DNA of 64,000 nt from Acidobacteriota bacterium (GCA_021781455.1 JAJXWV010000022.1:1-64000); one strand, 5' to 3'. Shown: positions 24,698 to 33,634, numbered from the stretch's first letter. Program-made: numbers and translations. Notes: generated by a model from the sequence alone, not told the origin.

Positions 24698-26032
24698 TCA
24701 CAGCACCGCGCGCAACTCGTCGAGGTGAGCGGCGAAGCGGTTCGGGTCGTAGGCGCTGCGGTCGCGTACGTCCACGAAGAGTGTGTCGATGGCCTTCATC
24801 ATTGGGCTCGCCGCCAGCCGCGGATCGCGTCGCGTCAGAACGCTCGCCAGCGACTGCAACGCGAGCGCCACCTGCTCCGCGGAGTGGACGTCGGATCGCA
24901 GGATGAACTCGCGATCAGAAGCGATCGTGACCATCATCGCCCGGACGTCGGGCTCGTTCCAGGTGAGTGAGGCGACGCGCGGAATGGCGCTCTCGACGAG
25001 CTGCCGCGCCTCGTCAGCGGCCGTGGCAACCCCCGCGGGATCGTTCATGCGCGAGACTCGCGAAGCGACCCGGGCCACGGCGTCGTCGAGCTGGGCGCGC
25101 GTCGAGGGTGCCGCTTTGGCCAGAATCAGCCGCAGCACCGCCCAATGCTGCGGGCTCCAGGCGGGCAGTCCGGCGCGCTCCGGCCAGCCGCGCTCCTGCC
25201 GCCAGATGCTCGACGGCTCGAGGGCGTGATGACAGTTCGTGCAGCTCATGTCGGAGAACTCCGGCCACTTCTCGCCCCGGGCGTGACGCGCCAGGTTGTT
25301 CATCGAATCGCGAAAGGCCACGGCCTGACCGATCGCCCAGGCCGGCACGCCGTGGGTGTCGTTCGGGTGCCAGTGTGCCGGCATCGACTCGCTGTAGTTG
25401 TCGAGCTCGAAAGCGAGGAGCGGATGGCCCGAGGCGATCAGCTCGTGATCGACTTCCTTCTCTGCGCTGCCGAGGTGGCAACGGTCGCAGACGTGGGCAC
25501 GGACGCGGATGTCGTGCAGATCGATCATGCCCTGAGCCACCGACTGCTGGTGCGTCCATCCCTGGTCGGTGTGCCGGGCGCGCCATCCGCTGGCTGGTCC
25601 GTGGCAGGCTTCGCACTGCACGCCATCCTCGGCATCGACCATGCCGGCGATCAGCTGCGCCGGAACGTTCGTCGAGTGACAGTCGAGGCAGACTTTCTCC
25701 TGGTACGGCTTCTTCTCGAGGCGCATGTTCCGGGCGATCCGCGCGGAGACGGCATTGAAGAGGACGTTGTACGAGCTCGCGTGGCGGTCGTTCCGCAGCC
25801 ATGTGTAGTACTCGTTCTGCAGGACGCGCGTGGTCTGGAGGGGATGCGTGGAGCCATGGCATCCGGAGCTGGCGCAGGAAGCGACGCCGAGGTATTGGCC
25901 GGGGGGCGGTTCGGGAGGGGGAGCAGGGGCGGCAGGCTGAATGGGGGCAGGCTGGAAAGCCTGCCCTACACGGGGTTGCTGCGCCGCGACCGCGAGTGCA
26001 ATGGAAGCGATGGCGATTCCGAGCCACTTCAT
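24698..26032 (-). CDS. secreted tetra/pentahaem cytochrome c
   Basis: A 444-residue periplasmic multihaem cytochrome with an N-terminal signal (MKWLGIAIASIALAVA). Haem motifs: CLDCH at 115, CEACH at 140, CDRCH at 182, CTNCH at 264, plus an unusual CX4CH (CASSGCH) at 53-59 that may bind a fifth haem. This pattern resembles the cytochrome c554-type families. A Pro-rich linker (residues 28-45) follows the signal; part of it is encoded by an intergenic-type repeat (see 25943-25976). The helical C-terminal 150 residues lack haems. The ATG overlaps the upstream decahaem gene stop (ATGA), so they are co-translated. It is the last gene of the proposed conduit and would shuttle electrons in the periplasm. 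Confidence 0.88.
   Translation of the reverse strand: MKWLGIAIASIALAVAAQQPRVGQAFQPAPIQPAAPAPPPEPPPGQYLGVASCASSGCHGSTHPLQTTRVLQNEYYTWLRNDRHASSYNVLFNAVSARIARNMRLEKKPYQEKVCLDCHSTNVPAQLIAGMVDAEDGVQCEACHGPASGWRARHTDQGWTHQQSVAQGMIDLHDIRVRAHVCDRCHLGSAEKEVDHELIASGHPLLAFELDNYSESMPAHWHPNDTHGVPAWAIGQAVAFRDSMNNLARHARGEKWPEFSDMSCTNCHHALEPSSIWRQERGWPERAGLPAWSPQHWAVLRLILAKAAPSTRAQLDDAVARVASRVSRMNDPAGVATAADEARQLVESAIPRVASLTWNEPDVRAMMVTIASDREFILRSDVHSAEQVALALQSLASVLTRRDPRLAASPMMKAIDTLFVDVRDRSAYDPNRFAAHLDELRAVL
25943..25976. repeat. repeat of the GACAGGCTTTCCAGCCTGTC family inside a gene
   Basis: GGGGGCAGGCTGGAAAGCCT followed by GCCCTACACGGGG matches the intergenic elements at 15554-15650 and 41521-41634. Here it is in frame within the cytochrome gene, encoding RVGQAFQPAP right after the signal peptide. 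The frame is kept, so the protein has tolerated the insertion in its linker. Confidence 0.75.
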
Positions 26033-29000
26033 TTCTGAACCTCGTCCGCTGGTTTCGTCGTCGGTGAGTCGCTGACGGTGTAGAGCTGGCCGTCGCGCAG
26101 ATAGAGCCGCTGCATTTCGGGAAGGGTCATCGGCCGCGCGCCGATGCGGTTGAAGATCGAGACCTGGTTGCCGCTCTCGTCGACGGCACGGTCGCGATCG
26201 AGACCCTTGGAGATCGCCAGCGCCGGGCCGGCGGTGTGGCGCACCGCGATCAGACGCGGCGACGGCCGCGGGCTGAAGCCGGCGTAGGTTGGCGTCCACT
26301 CCGGCGACAGAAGCTGCACGACCTTCAATCCGCCCGCGCCGTCGGCGACATAGGCGAAGGTGCTGGCGTTGGTCGAGGCGACCTTCACATCGCGGGCATC
26401 GCGGATCCGGCCGCCCGCGTCGAAGGTCTGATCGACGAAGGGGTGCTCCGGCCGCTCCACGTCGACGATGACGATCCCCTGTTTGCCAGCGGCGATGTAG
26501 GCATAGGTGCGCGCGACATAGACGCTGTTGGCGTTCTCGATCACAAGCGAGGCGGCCAGCCGCGGATGGGCTGGGTCGGTGATGTCGATCGTGTGCAGGC
26601 CGCGCGCATCGGTGACGAAGGCGTAGCGGAACTGCACGGCGATGGAGGTCGGCTTGTCGATTCCCGCAACGGTGGCGACCACGCGCGGGGCCAGTGGCTC
26701 GTCGACGTCCACGATCACCACTCCGCGATTGCATCCGACGAGCACCCACCGGCCGGCGACGGTCAGCGTCGAGGCCCCGTCGAGGATTCCGCCGGGATTG
26801 AACGTCAGCGCGCGTTTGAGGAAATTGTTCGACGGATCGCCGTCGGTCAGCGTCGAGACGTCGACGAGGATCAGCCCCTCGTCGCGGTCGCTGATGTACG
26901 CGTACTTGTAGAGCGGATGGATGGGCTGTTCCTGATTCTCCGGAATCTTCCCGGTGACCCGATTGGGAGCCATCGGCATCGTCGTCGGAAGCGCGACGGC
27001 CGTGGCGAACTTCGTCTTGACGTACGTCCTCTGCCCGAGCGGCGAGACGGGCGCGGATACGATGCGTTCCGAGACATCCTTGTTGTCGATGTTGGCCACG
27101 TCGTAGACCGCGAAGCCCTCCTTGCCGTTGGCCGTGAAGAGATACTCGCCGCGGAGCTGGATGCTGCGCGCGCGGCCGTGGTGGTGAACGGCCTGCTGGA
27201 GCTCGAGATGGTGCGCCTCGTGCTGCCTGTAGAAATCGGGATAGACGATCCGGTGAAGGCTCGAGCCGATGACGGCCTGCGGCTCGTCCCACTCCGTCAC
27301 GGCCACGGCCTCGAGCCCGGAGCTCCCTTCCGCCACCCAGGCATAGCGCCCGATGAGGTTGACGAAGTCCGTCCCCTGCAGGAGGAGCTGCGCCAGCCAG
27401 GCGTTGTTGTCGTTCGCCGCCGTGACGTGGCAGCTGCTGCAGCCCTGCGTCTCCGTGGCGCGAACGGTGTGAGGGACGTGCGGGTTGAAGGCCTGGCTGC
27501 TGAAACCGGGAGCGGAGATGGGCGGCTGCTGGATGTAGATGCGGTCGCGCAGGGCGTTGGTGGAGCTGATCACCAGCGCGCTCGACGAGCGGACCGGCGC
27601 GATCTTGTGGCCCTTGGTGGTGCCGTTCACACCTAACATGAAGGCATCCGTGCGGATGACCTGTGGGTTGTACGAGGCGTAGTTGCGCGTCTCGGTTCCC
27701 TCGTAATGGAGCATCGGGCTCTTCGCGTTCTGCTCCTGAGGAAGATGGCAGCCCGAGCACGACGTCATCCAGGACGTGTGGCAGGCGTAGCAGGTCATCT
27801 TCTGGTCGCTGTGGGCGAGATTCCCGGCCGGCACTCCCCAGGTGCGGCCGTCGCGCTGGATGGTCTTCGCGTACCGCGATTTCTCGCTGTAGTGAGGATT
27901 CCCGGGAGTGATGGAGTCCTTCACCTGCACGACTTCCCACTCCAGGCCCGGCGTGATCATCGACCGCTGATAGAGCCGGCCGGCGAGCCAGGCGAAGCGG
28001 CGCCGCCCATCCGGCGTCCGCGCAGCGGCCAGATCCGTGCCGCCGGGGGGCGCGGCCGGGCCGGAGGTGCGGAGATTCGAGTAGCCGTTGATGGTGCCGT
28101 GGCAGTCCTGGCACTCGATCTCGATGGTGTTGCCGTACTCGCCGTAGATCTGCCCGTTGCCGTGCTCGTCCTGCGAGAAGTGGCAGTCGACGCAGTGCAT
28201 CCCCTTCTCGAGGTGGATGTCCTGGAGGTGAACGGCTTTCCTGAATTTCTCCGGATCGTCGAACGAGACCTTGTCGCCTTTCGCGTCGAGCAGGTTGCCT
28301 TTGCGGTCGCGCTTGTACACGGCCATGAAGTTCCAGCCGTGGCCGTGGTAGTCGGCGAACTGGGTGTTCTTCGCCTTCGCGTTCAGGCCGGACACGTTCT
28401 CCAGGAAGGTCGGATCGCTCCACAGCCCGCGCACCGCGGCGCCTTCGGGATCGCGATCGAGGCTGGCGCGTTTTTCCGCTGCCGTGGGATAGCGCTGCTT
28501 CTTCGGCCAGAAGAGCTCCGCGTCCGTCTCGTAGTCCCACATCGTGTAGCCGAGATAGGTGTTCAGGAACGAGTTCGGCTGGTGCATGTGGCAGCTCATG
28601 CACTGGCTGGTGGGAACTGCACGCGTGAACTGATGGCGGATCGGGTGGCCCTTCTCGTTCTTGGGGATGGTCGGATCGCCAGTCTGCGAAAGCCCCGTGT
28701 TGCCGGCCGCCGCGTAGCCGCCGGAGTGCAGCGCATCGCGGTCGTTCGCGTAGACGACGTGACACGCCGAGCAGCCGCTGGAGCGATAGTCGCCCGGATG
28801 GTCGTTGGTACCGAGAAACGAGAGGTGCGGATCGTTGAGGCGCGTCTTGTGGATGTTGATCAGGCCCGGCGAGATCCGGGATCCGGTGCCGCGGCCACGG
28901 TTGCCCAGTCGGATGTCCGGACGGCCGGGCTGGTCGTCGGGGCGCGGATTGCCGATCTCGGGCGGAATGGTGTTGTTGGCGATGCCGCCGCGCTCGAAGG

Positions 29001-29694
29001 CGCGGAGGTACTCGCCCGGCTGCATGATCTCCCACCGCGGCAGCGGCACCAGGCCGGGAAGCGCTCCATGAGCGATCTGTTGGGCGGTGGGAGGAAAGGC
29101 AGGCTTGATGGCCTGCGGCTTTCCATCGCGGTCGTAACTCTCGCCGAGAAAGGCCTGCTTCCGGCCGATGATTCCGTTGGCGTAGCCGGCGGCATCCCAG
29201 AACACCGCGGCCGTCGTCATCGTGCTGCGCGAGACCGCCGTGACCTCTGCCTGATGGCAGCCGCCGCACGTTTCCTGCGCCACGCGCAGGTCGCCTGGAT
29301 TGACGAACTTCACGAACTCCGCCGGTTCCTTCAACAGCGCCGTGTAGCTCTCCTGCGGATTGGCGGAGCTCTTCCAGACCTCGGGATGCAGCGGCAGGAC
29401 GTGCGCGCGCCGCATCGCCTCGACGTCCTGCCGCGACGAGGCCACCACGCCCGCGTCACCGCCGTGGCAATCGGTGCAGCCTAACTTCACCGCTGGCGAG
29501 GCGTGCATCGGCTCGACGCCCTCATGACAGCTCAGGCAGCCGCGGCTCTTGGCGTCCGCCTCGGCCTGCGTTTGCGAACGCAACGAGTGCTGAGTACTGA
29601 GTGCTGAGTACTGAGTGGGCGATGGCGCGGGTTGCGCGAGCGCCACAGCAAATCCCAGTAGCAATGCACTTCCGCCGATCAGTTCTTTTCGCAT
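26029..29694 (-). CDS. secreted decahaem cytochrome c with LVIVD-type propeller
   Basis: A 1221-residue secreted protein. After the signal peptide (MRKELIGGSALLLGFAVALA) there are ten CxxCH motifs at about residues 53, 73, 143, 308, 365, 501, 528, 635, 646 and 752. From about 840 to 1180 there is a row of LVIVD-type repeats (GFAVYDVANI, GLILVDVSTL, GVVIVDVDEP, GLHTIDITDP, GIVIVDVERP), which build a beta-propeller found in cell-surface proteins. A second short repeat-encoded insertion lies near residues 27-40 (TQYSALSTQHSLRS). Position between the outer-membrane barrel gene and the periplasmic cytochrome suggests that it docks at the barrel or is displayed outside. The haem part resembles the nitrite/hydroxylamine-type multihaem group, but I see no substrate-site evidence. 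Confidence 0.9.
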   Translation of the reverse strand: MRKELIGGSALLLGFAVALAQPAPSPTQYSALSTQHSLRSQTQAEADAKSRGCLSCHEGVEPMHASPAVKLGCTDCHGGDAGVVASSRQDVEAMRRAHVLPLHPEVWKSSANPQESYTALLKEPAEFVKFVNPGDLRVAQETCGGCHQAEVTAVSRSTMTTAAVFWDAAGYANGIIGRKQAFLGESYDRDGKPQAIKPAFPPTAQQIAHGALPGLVPLPRWEIMQPGEYLRAFERGGIANNTIPPEIGNPRPDDQPGRPDIRLGNRGRGTGSRISPGLINIHKTRLNDPHLSFLGTNDHPGDYRSSGCSACHVVYANDRDALHSGGYAAAGNTGLSQTGDPTIPKNEKGHPIRHQFTRAVPTSQCMSCHMHQPNSFLNTYLGYTMWDYETDAELFWPKKQRYPTAAEKRASLDRDPEGAAVRGLWSDPTFLENVSGLNAKAKNTQFADYHGHGWNFMAVYKRDRKGNLLDAKGDKVSFDDPEKFRKAVHLQDIHLEKGMHCVDCHFSQDEHGNGQIYGEYGNTIEIECQDCHGTINGYSNLRTSGPAAPPGGTDLAAARTPDGRRRFAWLAGRLYQRSMITPGLEWEVVQVKDSITPGNPHYSEKSRYAKTIQRDGRTWGVPAGNLAHSDQKMTCYACHTSWMTSCSGCHLPQEQNAKSPMLHYEGTETRNYASYNPQVIRTDAFMLGVNGTTKGHKIAPVRSSSALVISSTNALRDRIYIQQPPISAPGFSSQAFNPHVPHTVRATETQGCSSCHVTAANDNNAWLAQLLLQGTDFVNLIGRYAWVAEGSSGLEAVAVTEWDEPQAVIGSSLHRIVYPDFYRQHEAHHLELQQAVHHHGRARSIQLRGEYLFTANGKEGFAVYDVANIDNKDVSERIVSAPVSPLGQRTYVKTKFATAVALPTTMPMAPNRVTGKIPENQEQPIHPLYKYAYISDRDEGLILVDVSTLTDGDPSNNFLKRALTFNPGGILDGASTLTVAGRWVLVGCNRGVVIVDVDEPLAPRVVATVAGIDKPTSIAVQFRYAFVTDARGLHTIDITDPAHPRLAASLVIENANSVYVARTYAYIAAGKQGIVIVDVERPEHPFVDQTFDAGGRIRDARDVKVASTNASTFAYVADGAGGLKVVQLLSPEWTPTYAGFSPRPSPRLIAVRHTAGPALAISKGLDRDRAVDESGNQVSIFNRIGARPMTLPEMQRLYLRDGQLYTVSDSPTTKPADEVQK

Positions 29695-29745
29695 CTTCTC
29701 AACTCGTTATTCCCACTCAGCACTCAGCACTCAGTACTCAGCACT
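29585..29745. repeat. inverted repeats of CAGTACTCAGCACT units around the gene start
   Basis: GAGTGCTGAGTACTGAGTGC continuing TGAGTACTGAGTG (29585-29617) lies inside the decahaem gene; CACTCAGCACTCAGCACTCA continuing GTACTCAGCACT (29714-29745) lies just upstream of its start. The two blocks are inverted relative to each other and flank the signal-peptide codons. In RNA they could form a long stem enclosing the start codon at 29692-29694. Confidence 0.75.
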
Positions 29746-29750
29746 TCGAA

Positions 29751-31748
29751 TCAGAAGGTCAGTGAAACGCTGGTGAAGACGTGGTAGAGCGTCCCCGTTT
29801 TCTCGTAGATGTCTTCGAAACCACGGCCGGGGATGAAGGCGGCCACGCCTCCGACGATGATCCAGTTGTTGCTCAGGAAGGGGCGATAGCGCGCGCCGAG
29901 GCTCAGGTCGGTGCCGAGCTGCTTGTGAATCGCGCCCTGAAAGAGGACGGCCTCGACCGCCTGGGGTGCATCGAGGCGAATGGCATTGACGTTGACCAGC
30001 GCGACCAGGCGCGGCGTCAGGTCGACATCGATGCCCGCGGTCAGGAGCTGGAGCCCGGGGTTGACGTAGTTCGGCTGCCCCTCGTCCTTGCTGCTGCGGA
30101 GCGAGGGAAGCAGGCTGTCGCGATCGACGAGGACGACTCCGGTGTCGGGCAGGCGGATGGCCAGGCGGTTGAAGAAGCTGAATCCGCCTCCGGCGAAGCT
30201 CGGAGCGTCGAAGATCGAGTCGAATCCGCGGGCCTTCCGATCGCGGGGATTGCGGTCGCCGCTGGCGTAGAAGAGGCCGAGGTGAGGGCGATACCAGTCG
30301 CGGTCGACGGAGAGATCGAGCGCCGCCATGGCCGCACCGATGCGCACGGAGTTGCCGCGGCGCAGATGGGGATCGGGGCCGGCGATCGGGTTCTCGCTGT
30401 CGCTGCCGAAGACGTAGTAGGCGGCCTGGTCGACGTTGAGGCGGCCGAAATGACCGAGGCCGGCTTCACCGAGGTAGGTGGCGTCGATCTTGTGGGGTGT
30501 GATGCTGCCGATCGGCGCGGGGCGGACAAGGTTTCCGTTGCGGTCGTAGGCGACGGGGCCGCCGTCGTGAAGCTGGTGGATCGAGAATTCCTGCGTGTAG
30601 CCGCTGCGCAGGAAATCCTGCAGGTAGACGTTGGCGACGGCCACCTGCTGATCGCGCAGCTCGCCGAAGCGGTTCAGCCCGCTGTTGGTGTCCTTCTCGA
30701 AGCGGTCGAAGAAGGCCAGATTGTATTGATATCGATTCGAGGCGTAGTTGCCGAAGAGCCGGGCACCGAGGTTCGTGTCGGTGTAGACGAAGCCGCGAAA
30801 ATCGCTGGAGAAGGGCTGGGAGCCGACGCGCACGGAAAGGAAATCGAAGTTGGGGCTGAGGTCGCGCAGCTTGCGCTCGTAGAAGATCTCCTGCAGCGCG
30901 AAGTAGCCGTTGCTGCGCGAGGTGCCGCGTCGGACGTCCGGCTTGACCAGGGCGTTCTCCCCGACGGACAGGTGATTGAAATTTGCGACTACGGTGGCCT
31001 TCACCCGCTGGCGGACGGGCTGGAACGTCGTTTCGCCCTGGTAGAGGTCGGCCGAGACGATGAGGTTCTGCTCGGCGAGGTTCTGGTTGTCGCGGCCGAA
31101 GAAGCGGAAGCTCGAGGGGCGGACGCTGCCCACGCCTGAGGGCGTCGGCAGGGTGCGCGATTCCGCGAGCGTGTCGGAGATGCCGGTGAGCACGAGGAAG
31201 GTATCGTTGCCGCGGATCGGGTAGTCGCCCTTGAGCAGGTTCTTGTTGTAGGGATCGAGCGTGGCGCCGCGGCTGCCGATGCGCCGCGCCCGCGGGCTCT
31301 CATCGAGCTCGTAAGGCGGTGGAACGATGCGCCAGCGGTCCGCCATCTCCTGGGTCGCTCCGGGCCCGGGCGGCGTTTCGGCCGCCCCATAGGCCGGCTC
31401 GACGGCGAAGGGAGACTGCCGCGACACGTTTCCCGGAAGCTGCACGCGGGCGAGCTGCGTGGCTTTCGCGCCGCCGATCGTGACCTGAAGGTCGTAGGTG
31501 CCGGTGGGGAGCGGCTGAGCGAACGTCACTTCCCACGTCTGGTCGATCTCGACGGTGCCCGTCGCGGACTTTCCGCCTAACGTCGCCGTCACCGCCGTTC
31601 CGGGCGCCAGGTCGGTCGTTCCGGCGACGGTGAACGGGACCCGGTCGACGAAGAGCGGCTGATCCCGATTGATGTGCACCTCGGCGGCTGCGAGCGGTAA
31701 TGAAAGCAGCAGGGCCAGGACCGCTGCGCTGAACGCATGCCCCCTCAC
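29751..31748 (-). CDS. outer-membrane beta-barrel protein, possible porin of the electron conduit
   Basis: About 665 residues. Signal peptide HAFSAAVLALLLSLPLAAA follows a GTG start at 31748; no better start is visible because a repeat occupies the upstream DNA. Residues up to about 130 form a small Ig-like domain (VPFTVAGTTDLAPGTAVTATLGGKSATGT...VQLPG). The rest alternates short polar and hydrophobic stretches with many aromatic ends, and the final residues VFTSVSLTF end in Phe, the usual BAM-complex signal. No haem motif is present. Set among multihaem cytochromes, it could act as the membrane sheath as in MtrB-type conduits, although I see no clear MtrB similarity. Confidence 0.75.
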   Translation of the reverse strand: MRGHAFSAAVLALLLSLPLAAAEVHINRDQPLFVDRVPFTVAGTTDLAPGTAVTATLGGKSATGTVEIDQTWEVTFAQPLPTGTYDLQVTIGGAKATQLARVQLPGNVSRQSPFAVEPAYGAAETPPGPGATQEMADRWRIVPPPYELDESPRARRIGSRGATLDPYNKNLLKGDYPIRGNDTFLVLTGISDTLAESRTLPTPSGVGSVRPSSFRFFGRDNQNLAEQNLIVSADLYQGETTFQPVRQRVKATVVANFNHLSVGENALVKPDVRRGTSRSNGYFALQEIFYERKLRDLSPNFDFLSVRVGSQPFSSDFRGFVYTDTNLGARLFGNYASNRYQYNLAFFDRFEKDTNSGLNRFGELRDQQVAVANVYLQDFLRSGYTQEFSIHQLHDGGPVAYDRNGNLVRPAPIGSITPHKIDATYLGEAGLGHFGRLNVDQAAYYVFGSDSENPIAGPDPHLRRGNSVRIGAAMAALDLSVDRDWYRPHLGLFYASGDRNPRDRKARGFDSIFDAPSFAGGGFSFFNRLAIRLPDTGVVLVDRDSLLPSLRSSKDEGQPNYVNPGLQLLTAGIDVDLTPRLVALVNVNAIRLDAPQAVEAVLFQGAIHKQLGTDLSLGARYRPFLSNNWIIVGGVAAFIPGRGFEDIYEKTGTLYHVFTSVSLTF

Positions 31749-31880
31749 CCGCGCTTCGCACACCCTCTCCCCGCTGGCGCGGGGAGAGGGAGAACACTTG
31801 CCCGCTGTCGCCAGATGCCGCGATCTGTTGCCCCTCGCCCCGCGGAGCGGGGAGAGGGTGGCCGAAGGCCGGGTGAGGGG
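31741..31880. repeat. palindromic repeats, CTCTCCCCGC family, at a gene 5' end
   Basis: CCCTCACCCGCGCTTCGCAC, ACCCTCTCCCCGCTGGCGCG and GGGAGAGGG at 31742-31789 form one hairpin. CCCTCGCCCCGCGGAGCGGG with GAGAGGGTGGCCGAAGGCCG and GGTGAGGGGC at 31832-31880 is a second related copy. The first overlaps the start of the outer-membrane barrel gene and may have replaced its native leader. Remaining bases to 31897 hold nothing else. Confidence 0.75.
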
Positions 31881-31897
31881 CAGCGCCAATATGCGCG

Positions 31898-33628
31898 TCA
31901 GTGGCACGGCCCGCCTCCGCATTCCGTCACGCCTTCCGGCTGCCGCGGGAACTTGAACATCGGCAGGCGCACGCCGCCTAACTTCGTCTGGTCGGCCCAG
32001 ATCTTCGGATCCGGGAGCAGTGGGCCCGCTCCGCCGACGGTGACGTAGTCGTCCTGATCGACGCCGTCGCCGCTGATGCCAAGTCCTCCTACGAGCTGGC
32101 TGCCGCGGTAGAGCGGCGTCGAGCCTGGAAAAAAGACGATTCCGTTCTGATTCTGGTTGGGGGCCTGCGAGCCCTGCGTGCAGGGATTGGCGAGGTCGTC
32201 GACGAACAACCTCGAAAACGGACCGGGCGCGACGCCGAACGCCGCCGAGTCGATTCCGGGCGGATAAAGCGGCTGTGCACCGTAGCCGATGGTCCGGTTC
32301 GAGACGGCGGAGCCTGGCGGGACGCCGGGAAGGTCGTCACGGGCGGCCGGATCGCTTCCGCTGAAGTAGACGACGTTGCGCGCCTTCGCCACCGAGACGT
32401 CGATCGAAAAGACCGTGGCGTCGGGCATGCGGTAGAGCGCGAGGATCGATCCGTCGACATCACCCACGGCGATGACCATCCGCGCGTAGCTGTTCAGCGG
32501 CAGCCGGATGATGGCGCGCGTCTTCTTGGCGGTGGCGATCGCGCGCTGTACGACGGCGTCGACTTCGCCCTGCGACAGGAGCGAACCGGCGCGCGGGCCG
32601 GCGAGGTATCCGTTAGGCGCGCAGCCGCCGTTCTGCACAAGCAGCGTGCCCTCGGGGCTTCCGGGGCGCGTTCCGGCCGGCTGCTGCAAGCCGTTCGGGA
32701 CTCCTCGTGAATCGAACGTCAGCTTGAGGTCGGGTCCGAGGAACGGCAGGCGGATGCCGCCGATGAAAACGTTCCCCGGCTCCGGGATCGGATAGAACGG
32801 CACGGGCGCGATCGGTCCGTTGCCCGATGCCAGCGCACCGAACGCGCCCGTAACCGCCGCGAACTCGGCAAGCTGTGGATCGCCAGCAATGCCGGCTACG
32901 CCGATCCCGCCGATAAGCTTGCCATTCGAGAGAACGCCTTCCGCAACGCGGTCGAGGCCCGGCGGCACGATTCGATACAGCGGAATGCCTCCCGCATCGA
33001 CGCTCGACGGATCCGTGTCCTCGGGCTGCTGCTTTCCGGTCACGATCCCCGGACCGCATCCGGACTTGTCGAACGGCGTGCACGGTTTTCCGTTGACGGA
33101 TGTCGCGGGCGCGATGCTCAGGCCCGAGTTGAACGGGACGTTGAGGCTACAGCCGCGATTTGTGTTCTCGATGCCGTAGAGCGGCGCGTTCGGCGCGTCG
33201 ATGACGCCGGGCGGGAAGTGGATCCCGCTGATGAAGCGCACCGTCCGCGAAGACAGCGGTGCCATGTCGTTGCTGAAGTACGCGGCAGATCTTGCCAGTC
33301 CGATGGCGCGATCGTCGTTGGCGGGATCGGCATTCGGCTTCCGGAAGACGGCCAGAGGGGTTCCCGCGCGATCAACCACGGCCACGGTCATGGTGTCGCT
33401 GTCGAGCGACGCGGCTGCGGCAGCGATGATCAGGTCGGTCTCGATCGGGTGGAGCGCATCGAATGCGGTCACCTGGGCGTTGCCGACCGCGCCCTCGGTG
33501 CATTGAACGGCACCATCGCTCGGACGGGGAATTGCGACCGCCCGTCGTGGGCCGCCCCGGGCCGGTCCGCCGCCGAGGAGCACGAACACCGTGAGCGCCG
33601 GGGCAATGACTCTCGACTTCATGTTCAC
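31898..33628 (-). CDS. secreted protein with two HbpS/GlcG-like haem-binding domains
   Basis: A 576-residue protein with signal peptide (SRVIAPALTVFVLLGGGPARG). It contains two copies of the HbpS/GlcG (haem-degrading/haem-binding) fold: one from about 50 to 290 with TVAVVDRAGTPLAVFRKPNA...ARSAAYFSNDMAPLSSRTV and GGIGVAGI, and one from about 340 to 555 with RMVIAVGDVDGSILALYRMPDATVFSIDVSVAKARNVVYFSG and GGLGISGDGVDQDDYV. Each repeat has the typical DxDGxxLAxxRMPDAxxxSxDVAxxKAR-like core, with long insertions carrying Cys residues. Family members bind haem or sense redox state in the periplasm. It could supply haem to, or sense the state of, the cytochromes around it. Confidence 0.82.
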   Translation of the reverse strand: MNMKSRVIAPALTVFVLLGGGPARGGPRRAVAIPRPSDGAVQCTEGAVGNAQVTAFDALHPIETDLIIAAAAASLDSDTMTVAVVDRAGTPLAVFRKPNADPANDDRAIGLARSAAYFSNDMAPLSSRTVRFISGIHFPPGVIDAPNAPLYGIENTNRGCSLNVPFNSGLSIAPATSVNGKPCTPFDKSGCGPGIVTGKQQPEDTDPSSVDAGGIPLYRIVPPGLDRVAEGVLSNGKLIGGIGVAGIAGDPQLAEFAAVTGAFGALASGNGPIAPVPFYPIPEPGNVFIGGIRLPFLGPDLKLTFDSRGVPNGLQQPAGTRPGSPEGTLLVQNGGCAPNGYLAGPRAGSLLSQGEVDAVVQRAIATAKKTRAIIRLPLNSYARMVIAVGDVDGSILALYRMPDATVFSIDVSVAKARNVVYFSGSDPAARDDLPGVPPGSAVSNRTIGYGAQPLYPPGIDSAAFGVAPGPFSRLFVDDLANPCTQGSQAPNQNQNGIVFFPGSTPLYRGSQLVGGLGISGDGVDQDDYVTVGGAGPLLPDPKIWADQTKLGGVRLPMFKFPRQPEGVTECGGGPCH

Positions 33629-33634
33629 TCCCGC

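Noticed and set aside
24698-29269. A 1523-codon open frame on the minus strand
   Set aside because: Only its last third (from 26032) is real. The earlier part is a frame-shifted reading of the decahaem gene, Arg/His/Pro-rich with no CxxCH pattern or domain.
29751-31748. Confident MtrB/PioB assignment for the barrel
   Set aside because: Barrel character and position fit, but I cannot see MtrB-specific features such as an N-terminal CxxC; it also has an Ig-like N-terminal domain.
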